A stretch of DNA of 64,000 nt from Nocardia xishanensis NBRC 101358 (GTDB lineage Bacteria; Actinomycetota; Actinomycetes; Mycobacteriales; Mycobacteriaceae), in contig NZ_BDCF01000025.1 of the NCBI RefSeq assembly GCF_001613365.1, positions 1 to 64,000 of the forward strand, given 5' to 3'. Each line of letters begins with the position of its first letter. Within the stretch, counting starts at the first letter, position 1. A model generated the notes under the pieces. That model was not told the DNA's origin and did no database searches. It worked only from the letters and a program-made list of their open reading frames with translations. This document shows positions 20,610 to 27,146 of this stretch, piece after piece. The position numbers and the translations under genes were made by a program.

Positions 20610-21286
20610 GTCTGCTGAAGCTGCGCCGACGGCCCGAGCCCGCCGTGCGGATGGCCGAGCGGGACCGCCGCCTGGTGTGGCGGCTCGCCGCGCTGCTGCT
20701 GGACTACCCGAGCCGGGACACGCTCGCCATGGTGGACCAGTTGTCCAGTGCGGCAGACGAATTACCCGACGAGGTGCGGCCGGGGCTGGCCGGGATGCTG
20801 ACCCACCTGCGCACGACCTCGCCGATCGACCTGGCCGCCGACTACGTCGCGACCTTCGACATGCGGCGGCGCGCCAGCCTGCACCTGACCTTCTACGCCT
20901 ACGGCGACACCCGCAAGCGAGGGATGGCGCTGCTGCGTTTCAAGCACGCCTACCGGCACGCCGGGGTGGAGCTGGGCGATCAGGAGCTGCCCGACCACCT
21001 GCCCGTGCTGCTCGAGTTCGCCGCGACGGTGGACCCGATCGGCGGTGAGCGCCTGCTCGGGGAACACCTTCCGGTGATCGAGCTGCTGCGGCTTTCGTTG
21101 TCCGACAGCGGTTCTCCGTACGCCGGGGCGCTGGGCGCGGTGGTGGCTACGCTGCCGCCGCTCACCACGGCCGATCGCCGGCGCATCGCCGAGCTCGCGG
21201 CCGAGGGCCCGCCGGAGGAAGAGGTCGGCCTCGAGCCCTTCTCCATGGACCCCACGATGTTCGCTCAATCGGAAGGCCGTCGATGA
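20606..21286 (+). CDS. narJ: Nitrate reductase assembly chaperone
   Basis: A 226-residue, helix-rich chaperone of the TorD/NarJ family. It binds apo-NarG and holds it until the molybdenum cofactor is inserted; it is not part of the final enzyme. Recognisable pieces are LAALLLDYPS at the start, YVATFDMRRRASLHLTFYAYGDTRKRG in the middle, and the LPDHLPVLLEF block. It overlaps narH and narI by four bases on each side, typical of the narGHJI order. Confidence 0.95.
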   Translation: MSLLKLRRRPEPAVRMAERDRRLVWRLAALLLDYPSRDTLAMVDQLSSAADELPDEVRPGLAGMLTHLRTTSPIDLAADYVATFDMRRRASLHLTFYAYGDTRKRGMALLRFKHAYRHAGVELGDQELPDHLPVLLEFAATVDPIGGERLLGEHLPVIELLRLSLSDSGSPYAGALGAVVATLPPLTTADRRRIAELAAEGPPEEEVGLEPFSMDPTMFAQSEGRR

Positions 21287-22041
21287 ACGCCGTCCCGCAC
21301 CTGCCCGTCGAATTGTGGCTGATCCTGCCGTACGTCGCGTTCACCTCGTTCGTGCTCGGCCACATCTGGCGCTACCGCAACGACCAGTTCGGCTGGACCA
21401 CCCGGTCCTCGCAGATCTACGAGAGCAAGCTGCTGCGGCTGGGCAGCCCGCTGTTCCACTTCGGCATGCTCGGGGTGTTCTTCGGGCACGTGCTCGGCGT
21501 GCTGATCCCGGAGTCATGGACCGCGGCAGTCGGCATCGACGAGCACACCTATCACCTGATCGCCGTCGGCGCCGGTTCGGTCGCGGGGCTTTCCGTGCTG
21601 GCGGGTGTCGGCATTCTGCTGTACCGCCGGTTCACGGTCACTGCGGTGCGCAAAGCGACCACCGCCAACGACAAGCTGATGTACGCCCTGCTCACCGCCG
21701 CGCTGGTCACCGGCCTGACCAACACCTGGGGCGCCAACCTGCTGTTCGGCACCTACAACTACCGCGAAACCGTCTCCCCCTGGTTCCGCAGCTTGTTCAC
21801 CCTGAACCCGCAACCGGAACTGATGGTCGACACCCCGTGGCCGTTCCAGCTGCACGGGCTGGTCGTGCTGACCTTGGTCGCCCTGTGGCCCTACACCCGG
21901 CTGGTCCACATGTTCAGCGCCCCCATCGGCTACCTCACCCGCCCCTACATCGTCTACCGCCACAAGCAGACCAACGCCGCCGACACCCGCCGCTACGCGC
22001 GCGCCTGGGACTCCCCGGTCACCCCGGAACGCTGGCGCTGA
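21283..22041 (+). CDS. narI: Respiratory nitrate reductase, gamma subunit (cytochrome b)
   Basis: Membrane anchor of 252 residues with five predicted spans. It oxidises menaquinol and carries two b haems; the likely axial histidines are in HFGMLGVFFGHVLG (helix 2) and LHGLVV...LVHMF (helix 5). It feeds electrons to NarH. ATG at 21283 overlaps the narJ stop. A strong hairpin 14 bp after its stop ends the operon. Confidence 0.95.
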   Translation: MNAVPHLPVELWLILPYVAFTSFVLGHIWRYRNDQFGWTTRSSQIYESKLLRLGSPLFHFGMLGVFFGHVLGVLIPESWTAAVGIDEHTYHLIAVGAGSVAGLSVLAGVGILLYRRFTVTAVRKATTANDKLMYALLTAALVTGLTNTWGANLLFGTYNYRETVSPWFRSLFTLNPQPELMVDTPWPFQLHGLVVLTLVALWPYTRLVHMFSAPIGYLTRPYIVYRHKQTNAADTRRYARAWDSPVTPERWR

Positions 22042-22055
22042 ACTCCGATTCCCCT

Positions 22056-22089
22056 CGCCCCCACCGCGATCCGGTGGGGGCGAATTCTT
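22056..22089 (+). terminator. narGHJI terminator hairpin, repeat copy 1
   Basis: An 11-bp GC stem (CGCCCCCACCG at 22056-22066 with CGGTGGGGGCG at 22072-22082), then AATTCTTTT. The 34 bp at 22056-22089 recur identically at 22830-22863, on the other side of hicAB. Confidence 0.85.
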
Positions 22090-22095
22090 TTGCAA

Positions 22096-22161
22096 TTGAA
22101 CTAGCCACCACTCCGCCTAGTTCACTAGCAGAAATTTTGCCTAGACTGCTAGCATGAAATC
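22096..22161 (+). promoter_or_regulatory. hicAB promoter with 24-bp-period CTAG array
   Basis: CTAG occurs at 22101, 22117, 22125, 22141 and 22149, spaced 16, 8, 16 and 8 bp. Two full units share CTAGC-N9-GCCTAG. Nested inverted repeats are GAACTAG/CTAGTTC (22098-22123) and CTAGCAG/CTGCTAG (22125-22152). TAGACT at 22142 is a plausible -10. The array ends about 10 bp before the hicA start, the place expected for an autoregulatory operator. Confidence 0.6.
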
Positions 22162-22386
22162 ATGATTGCGGAGCAGCCGACCAGGAAGGTCCTGAAGGCC
22201 CTCAAAGCTGCGGGCTGGTCGAAACTCCGCGACGGAGCCGGCAGCCACACGATCTACGGATGCCGCACCGGCAAGCACGACGTGAGCGTCCCGGACGGAC
22301 ACACCACCATCTCGCCGGGTGTGGCCAGGTCGATCAGCAAGGCCGTAGCGTCCTGCGACTGCCCGGAGGAGGAAGAGCAGCAGTGA
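22162..22386 (+). CDS. hicA: HicA-like mRNA interferase toxin
   Basis: A 74-residue protein with the HicA double-stranded-RNA-binding-like fold pattern: KALKAAGWSKLRDGAGSHTIY, with the conserved GSH that carries the catalytic histidine, then a VSVPDGHTTISPG turn and a helix. HicA toxins cut mRNA and tmRNA. It lies directly in front of, and overlaps by four bases (GTGA), a HicB-type antitoxin. The C-terminus CDCPEEEEQQ is acidic and atypical. No clear ribosome site precedes the ATG, so a very short leader or leaderless transcript is possible. Confidence 0.82.
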   Translation: MIAEQPTRKVLKALKAAGWSKLRDGAGSHTIYGCRTGKHDVSVPDGHTTISPGVARSISKAVASCDCPEEEEQQ

Positions 22387-22781
22387 GCAAGGCAATCACC
22401 TACAACGTTCACGCGAGCCGTGTGGGGCGGTGGTGGGAGATCACCATTCCCGATGTCTACGGAGAAGATCCCTGCGGCCAGGCGCGCCATCTGACCGATG
22501 TCGGATACGAAGCGCGCACCATCATCGCCGCGAAGCTCGATGTGCCGCTGTCGCGGGTGGAATCGCGATTGATCGTCGACGACTTCGGAGACGCGCACGA
22601 TGTCAACGAGCGGGTAGAGCACATAGCGGAGCTCCGCTCGACCATCGAACGACTGACCGAGGAACTGAACGCGAAGCAGCGCTCGCTCGTCAAAGAGCTT
22701 CGGCGGGAAGACGTTCCCGACGTCGACGTTGCCACGTTGCTGAACGTGGCGCGTCAGCGAATCAGCCAACTGGCGAAATAG
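22383..22781 (+). CDS. hicB: HicB-like antitoxin
   Basis: A 132-residue protein. The N-terminal half is the HicB partial RNase H fold (ITYNVHASRVGRWWEITIPD), which blocks the toxin. Residues about 75-110 form a charged coiled coil, and the C-terminus DVATLLNVARQRISQLAK is a helix-turn-helix suited to binding its own promoter. GTG at 22383 overlaps the hicA stop. The CTAG repeat array upstream of hicA is the likely binding site. Confidence 0.82.
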   Translation: MSKAITYNVHASRVGRWWEITIPDVYGEDPCGQARHLTDVGYEARTIIAAKLDVPLSRVESRLIVDDFGDAHDVNERVEHIAELRSTIERLTEELNAKQRSLVKELRREDVPDVDVATLLNVARQRISQLAK

Positions 22782-22824
22782 GCGTCCAGGGTCAGGAGCC
22801 GTGTGGGCCGCACCGGCACCGAAT

Positions 22825-22863
22825 GAATTCGCCCCCACCGCGATCCGGTGGGGGCGAATTCTT
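22825..22863. terminator. Bidirectional terminator, repeat copy 2
   Basis: A 16-bp perfect stem (GAATTCGCCCCCACCG at 22825-22840 paired with 22846-22861) with a 5-base loop, between hicB and a convergent VOC gene. Bases 22830-22863 are identical to 22056-22089 after narI. Confidence 0.85.
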
Positions 22864-22885
22864 CTGGTGGAGAGGTGCTTTGCGC

Positions 22886-23338
22886 TCAGGCGTTGTCGTA
22901 GGCGTCGCGGAGGACCTTCAGGTCCAGTTTGGACATGGTGCGCAGGGCGGTGCCGACGGCGGCGGTTTTGGCGGAGTCGGTGCCGGACATCAGGTCGAGG
23001 AGGGGTGTGGGGACGACCTGCCAGTGCATGCCGTAGCGGTCGACGAGCCAGCCGCACTCGCCGGGAGCGCCGCCTTCGACGAGCGCGTCCCAGAGGCGGT
23101 CGACCTCGTCTTGGGTGTCGACGGTGACCTGGATGGAGGCGGCGTCGGTCTGCGGGTGGCCGGGGCCGCCGTTCATGAATGTGACCGACTGGCCGTCGAG
23201 TTCGAGGGCGACCACGAAGGCCGAGCCGTCGGGGTTACGGGTGACGTCGGTGACGCGGGAGCGGGGCACCAGCTCGACGTAGCGGGCGGCGGCCTGCTCG
23301 GCCTCGGACTCGAACCAGAAGAAAGTGGTGACGGCCAT
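22886..23338 (-). CDS. PhnB-like VOC family protein
   Basis: A 150-residue protein of the PhnB / 3-demethylubiquinone-methyltransferase-like VOC group. It begins MAVTTFFWFESEAEQAAARYVELVP and carries the family blocks ALELDGQSVTFMNGGPG, QDEVDRLWDALVEGG, and CGWLVDRYGMHWQVVP. No function beyond a small-molecule-binding VOC fold can be stated. ATG at 23338 has a GGAG site 6-9 bp upstream. Confidence 0.85.
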   Translation of the reverse strand: MAVTTFFWFESEAEQAAARYVELVPRSRVTDVTRNPDGSAFVVALELDGQSVTFMNGGPGHPQTDAASIQVTVDTQDEVDRLWDALVEGGAPGECGWLVDRYGMHWQVVPTPLLDLMSGTDSAKTAAVGTALRTMSKLDLKVLRDAYDNA

Positions 23339-23444
23339 GATGGGCTCCTTTGGGTTGTTCGACCTTGCTGTCACCCTTCGGTCGGAGCCGATTCGACGGC
23401 TTCGACATACTTCGGCGGAAATCTCGAAAGTTTTTTCCGGCGGA

Positions 23445-23891
23445 TCAGGCGCAGTCCGGAGCCGGTGCGTCCCGGAAGAGCGGATCGCCCGTCGGCGGAG
23501 CGTAGACGACGTCGAGTACCAGCGGCTCCGTACCGAGGTTCTGGCCGATGTGCACGTTCCACTCCCCCGCCGGTTCGTAGATGAAATCCCCGGCGCGATA
23601 CACCGGCGCCACACAATCCGGTCCGGGATGAGTGAGCGTGCCGGACCGGACGAACCCGAACACCGGCCCGTCGTGAAAGTGCCACCCGGTGGACCCACCG
23701 GGCCCGATGGTGATCTCCCGAACCACCAGATCGGTCCCCGCCACGAACGGCACCACCCCCGCCGGAATCTGCGCCTGCCCAAGGGTGACCGCCGTGATAT
23801 CCGACCCGGGCGTAGCCTCCGCCCGCCCCACCCCGGCCAGCAACCCGCCGAGCACCGCCCCAACCACGACCCCGCGCGCAATGGGCATCAT
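23445..23891 (-). CDS. Secreted cupin-domain protein
   Basis: A 148-residue protein with an N-terminal signal sequence (IARGVVVGAVLGGLLAGVGRAEA, likely cut after AEA) and a cupin barrel. Cupin motif 1 is GWHFHDGPVFGFVRSG and motif 2 is GDFIYEPAGEWNVHIG, giving histidines that could bind a metal. Acts outside the cytoplasm; substrate unknown. It is in line with, but separated from, the downstream VOC gene. Confidence 0.8.
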   Translation of the reverse strand: MMPIARGVVVGAVLGGLLAGVGRAEATPGSDITAVTLGQAQIPAGVVPFVAGTDLVVREITIGPGGSTGWHFHDGPVFGFVRSGTLTHPGPDCVAPVYRAGDFIYEPAGEWNVHIGQNLGTEPLVLDVVYAPPTGDPLFRDAPAPDCA

Positions 23892-23996
23892 CGCCGCAGC
23901 GTATCGACCGCGAACCGGCAGCGGAAGATTACGCGACGATCTCGCCCGGACTGTCCGTTTCGGGACGGTGGAAGCGCAGCTCGGGGCGGCGAGCGG

Positions 23997-24332
23997 TCAG
24001 CGCTTGGCGGGGAGGGAGCGGGCGTAGCCGACGCCGCGGTCGACCCATTCGCGCAGGGTGGTGTCGTTGGGAAGGGCGGCGGAGGTTACGCGGAGCCAGC
24101 CGTTCATTTCGCGCCCGCCCATGATCATTGGTGTCACGGCGTCGCCGTCGATCAAGGCGTCGCCCTCGGCGGGATCGATGCGGACGAGAAGTCCGCCCTG
24201 GCGGCTGGCCGCCACCGCCATGTTGCCGCCGATCAGGAAGGCGAGGCCGCCGAACATCTTCTTCTCGGTCACGTCGGGGCCGGGCTCGATCAGGTCGCGA
24301 ATCCGCTCGGCCAGTTCCTCGTCGTATGCCAT
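23997..24332 (-). CDS. TfoX/Sxy N-terminal domain protein
   Basis: A 111-residue protein matching the TfoX N-terminal domain: MAYDEELAERIRDLI, then VTEKKMFGGLAFLIGGNMAVAASRQGGLLVRIDP and a C-terminal helix LREWVDRGVGYARSLP. In enterobacteria the domain belongs to a competence regulator; stand-alone actinobacterial versions are of unknown role. ATG at 24332 is preferred to the longer frame from 24392 because it gives the usual family start. Confidence 0.85.
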   Translation of the reverse strand: MAYDEELAERIRDLIEPGPDVTEKKMFGGLAFLIGGNMAVAASRQGGLLVRIDPAEGDALIDGDAVTPMIMGGREMNGWLRVTSAALPNDTTLREWVDRGVGYARSLPAKR

Positions 24333-24337
24333 GTGTC

Positions 24338-24580
24338 TCAGTGTGGACCCGGGGACCGACAGGTTCGCGCGAGAACCGCCGGTGCGTGGCAAGCACCTTG
24401 CCCGGCGGCCAGCAGCGGCCCGAGTTCTGAATCGAGCCGCGCCACGAGCGGATTCGCTGCATCCTGCGGCGCGGGAAGGGGCAATGGATCCGACTCGGGC
24501 TCGGCCTCCACGCCGAACGGGATCAACGGTCCATCGACGTCGAGGAAGGGCAGGGGACGGTGCGGCATGTCCATCACCAT
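24338..24580 (-). pseudogene. Truncated HAD-like protein
   Basis: The first ~60 residues match the start of a small actinobacterial HAD-domain family: RPLPFLDVDGPLIPFG contains the HAD nucleophile motif DVDGPL, followed by ANPLVARLDSELGPLLAA. After that the expected catalytic core is missing; the frame continues for 20 unrelated residues to a stop just before the TfoX-like gene. It looks like a remnant whose 3' part was deleted. It could still be translated. Confidence 0.6.
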
Positions 24581-24617
24581 CGCACGCCGGACGCAGGACT
24601 CGGCCGACGAACGATCA

Positions 24618-24649
24618 GGTCAGGGCCACCTCCCTCAGCGGCCCTGACC
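24618..24649 (-). terminator. Hairpin after the nirBD operon
   Basis: A 10-bp stem (GGTCAGGGCC at 24618-24627 paired with GGCCCTGACC at 24640-24649), loop 12, starting 11 bp after the stop of the chelatase-like gene. Confidence 0.6.
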
Positions 24650-24659
24650 GAAGTCGCGC

Positions 24660-25439
24660 TCAGCGCACGTGGATGTTGGCCAGTTCAGGGACGGCCGCGC
24701 GGTAGCGGTCGGCGATGAGCCGGACCACCGCGGGGTGGACGCCGATGGGTTCGGCGACGCCGTCGGCGCCCGCGTCATGCAGGCGCTGCTGGAACAGGCC
24801 GTGCGCGAGCAGGTAGGACGCGATGAACACGCGCCGCGCGCCGGAGGAACGGAGTTCCGCGACCACCTCGGGGACGCGGGGCGCGCCGGTGGCGACGTAG
24901 CCGATGCGCACGGGCGCATCGAGGTGCTCGGCCAGCATCGCGGCCGCGCGCCGAACGTCTTGGCGCGCACGGGCATCCGAGGAGCCAGCCGCCGCGAAGA
25001 CCACCGCGTCGCCGGGCCGCCGTCCCGCCGCACGCAGCCGCATCGCCATGATCCTGGCCAGCGCCGGGTCCGGACCCATGGCCGGGGTGACGGCCACCGC
25101 GGCGTGGCCGCTCTCGGCGACCTCGCGCGGCACGTCCTGGTAGACGTGGTAGCCGGACGCGAGGAAGGCCGGAACCACCACGGCGGGACCGGATTCCGTC
25201 ACACCGAGGAGGTCGCGCAGCACCTCCGACGGCGACGGGCCGAGCACGTCGACGAAGGCGGTGCGGACAACGGGCGCGCCGGTGCCGGCGCCGCGCCCCG
25301 AAATCGCGGCGACCAGCTCCGGAACGGCCTGCGCCGCACCGAGTTCACGGGTGACCGCCTCGGCCAGCGCGGCGATCATCTCCACACCCCTGGTGCTCCG
25401 GGTGCCGTGCGCCACCAGCACCAGGGCAGGCGCGCTCAC
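24660..25439 (-). CDS. CbiX/SirB-type sirohydrochlorin chelatase
   Basis: A 259-residue protein with two class II chelatase half-domains. The first has the characteristic start LVLVAHGTRSTRG (His near residue 11) and the second half has YLLAHGLFQQRLHDAG. Members insert iron or cobalt into sirohydrochlorin. In this operon iron insertion to make sirohaem for NirB is the sensible role. GTG at 25439 overlaps the upstream stop by four bases. It corresponds to Rv0259c, which also sits beside an Rv0260c-type gene. Confidence 0.85.
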   Translation of the reverse strand: MSAPALVLVAHGTRSTRGVEMIAALAEAVTRELGAAQAVPELVAAISGRGAGTGAPVVRTAFVDVLGPSPSEVLRDLLGVTESGPAVVVPAFLASGYHVYQDVPREVAESGHAAVAVTPAMGPDPALARIMAMRLRAAGRRPGDAVVFAAAGSSDARARQDVRRAAAMLAEHLDAPVRIGYVATGAPRVPEVVAELRSSGARRVFIASYLLAHGLFQQRLHDAGADGVAEPIGVHPAVVRLIADRYRAAVPELANIHVR

Positions 25440-26680
25440 CAGCTCCCCATCGCTTGCGGGGCGTACTTGGGAGCACGGAAGGGCGCGCCGACTCCTGGCA
25501 CCTGCGGCCGCGTCTGCGGCAGCTGGCGTGGATTGTTGTCGATGCACTCGGCCGGATCGAGAGCGAGCCGGTAACCGCGCTTGACCACGGTCTGGATCGC
25601 CTTCGGCGTGCCGAGCCCGGCACGCAGCCGGGCGATCGCCGTCTCCACGGCGTGTGTGTCGTCACCACCACCGGGCAGCGCCGCGAGCAAGTCCTCGCGG
25701 GAGACCACCCGGCCGGGCTGACGAGCCAGCGAACGCATCAGCGCCATCGGCGCCGGCGCCAGCTGACGCACCTGACCGTCGACGACGACGCAGGCGCCGC
25801 GCACGCTGATGTTGTGTCCCGCGGCGTGAATCCGGTTGGCGCGCCGAGGGAGTTCCTCCGCCACGTGCCTGGCCAGCGCACCGAGCCGTGCGCGTCCCGG
25901 CATCGAGGTCGGCACGCCGAGCTCTTCCAGCGGGGCCGCGGTGATCGGGCCGACGCACGCCGCGAGCACCCGGCCGCGCAGGGCGTGCAGTACGCCCTCC
26001 AGCAGCCCGGTTTCCTTGGCGCGCATCAACAGCGACGCGACAGCGGGCGCGCTGGTGAAGGTCACGCAGTCCATGCTCGCGGTGACGATGGCCTCGATCA
26101 GCTGGTCCATCGGCCCCTGATCGGAGGGCGGAGTCCAGCGGTACACCGGCACCGGAACGACATCCGCTCCGGCACAACGCAATACCTCGCAGAAGTCGGG
26201 AACCGGCTCCCACTCGGTGGTCGCGCCGTGCAGCTGAACCGCGATGCGAACGCCCTCCACGCCCTCGGCGAGCAGGTGATCGAGCACCTCGGCCGAGGAT
26301 TCGGAAGCGGGCGACCATTCCTCGCGCAGTTCCGCGGCGCGGATGGCGCCCTTGGCTTTCGGGCCGCGGGCCAGCATGCGAGTGGCGGCCAGCGTGCTGC
26401 GCAGGTCTTCGGCCAGCCCCCAGCCTTCGGCCGCCTCCATCCAGCCGCGGAACCCGATGCCGGTGGTGGCCACGGTGATCTGCGGCGGCTCGGCGACCAG
26501 CGTCCTGGTGACCCGCTCCAGTTCGGTGTCGTCGGCCAGCGGAATGATCCGGATGGCGGGCGCCGACACGACGGTGGCTCCCCTTCTGACCAGCAGGGTG
26601 GCGAACTCCTCGGCCCGCCGCGCCGCCGTGATGCCCACCGTGAATCCGGCGAGACAGGCGCCCGCTTCAGTTGTCGTCAT
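25436..26680 (-). CDS. HemD-like domain fused to a winged-helix DNA-binding domain
   Basis: A 414-residue protein. Residues 1 to about 270 have the uroporphyrinogen-III synthase fold (ITAARRAEEFATLLVRRGA, VATTGIGFRGW, VTFTSAPAVASLL). Residues about 290-385 form an OmpR-type winged helix (APAPMALMRSLARQPGRVVSREDLLAALPGG, VETAIARLRAGLG, VVKRGYRLAL). It could be a regulator that senses a tetrapyrrole or a bifunctional enzyme; the related Rv0260c is annotated as a response regulator. Being in the nirBD operon it may adjust sirohaem synthesis to nitrite reduction. Confidence 0.85.
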   Translation of the reverse strand: MTTTEAGACLAGFTVGITAARRAEEFATLLVRRGATVVSAPAIRIIPLADDTELERVTRTLVAEPPQITVATTGIGFRGWMEAAEGWGLAEDLRSTLAATRMLARGPKAKGAIRAAELREEWSPASESSAEVLDHLLAEGVEGVRIAVQLHGATTEWEPVPDFCEVLRCAGADVVPVPVYRWTPPSDQGPMDQLIEAIVTASMDCVTFTSAPAVASLLMRAKETGLLEGVLHALRGRVLAACVGPITAAPLEELGVPTSMPGRARLGALARHVAEELPRRANRIHAAGHNISVRGACVVVDGQVRQLAPAPMALMRSLARQPGRVVSREDLLAALPGGGDDTHAVETAIARLRAGLGTPKAIQTVVKRGYRLALDPAECIDNNPRQLPQTRPQVPGVGAPFRAPKYAPQAMGSW

Positions 26681-26686
26681 GGATGT

Positions 26687-27082
26687 TCACCCGTCCGAGG
26701 AATCGAGCGTCGCCGGCTCGTTGGAAACCGAAACGATGCCGTCGTCGACACGCACCGCGTACACCGGCAGCGCCGCCGATTCGTCGTCAAGGCATCGCCC
26801 GTCGAGCAACGAGAACGCCTGCTTCAGCAGCGGCGAGGCGACAACGGGCACGCCGCCGCGATCACCGACGATCCCGCGCGACATGACGGCCGCGCGACCG
26901 AAAGGATCGATATTGCCGACGGCGTACACACTGCCGTCGATCAGTCGGAACAGAGCGGCCTGCTGGCCACCCTTCAGCAACACCGCAACGCCGCGGCCAG
27001 GGATCAAATAGTCGAGTCGGCAAGCCTGCGTCCAACCGGTGGCCGTAGCTGGCGAGATGCTGGGTGTATCGATCACGGTCAT
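26687..27082 (-). CDS. nirD: Nitrite reductase small subunit
   Basis: A 131-residue Rieske-fold subunit of the NADH-dependent nitrite reductase. It shows the family pattern CRLDYLIPGRGVAVLL, QAALFRLIDGSVYAVGNIDPFGRAAVMSRGIVGD and PLLKQAFSLLDGRCLDD. As in other NirD proteins the cysteine/histidine ligands of a true Rieske cluster are missing, so it is structural or regulatory. ATG at 27082 has the site GAGGAGGAA upstream. It lies 64 bp after nirB and 6 bp before the HemD-like gene. Confidence 0.92.
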   Translation of the reverse strand: MTVIDTPSISPATATGWTQACRLDYLIPGRGVAVLLKGGQQAALFRLIDGSVYAVGNIDPFGRAAVMSRGIVGDRGGVPVVASPLLKQAFSLLDGRCLDDESAALPVYAVRVDDGIVSVSNEPATLDSSDG

Positions 27083-27146
27083 CGGGTTCCTCCTCCGAAC
27101 GCCATACTCATTGGTACCGGCGCCCTGTTTCCGCACGGTTAAGTCG

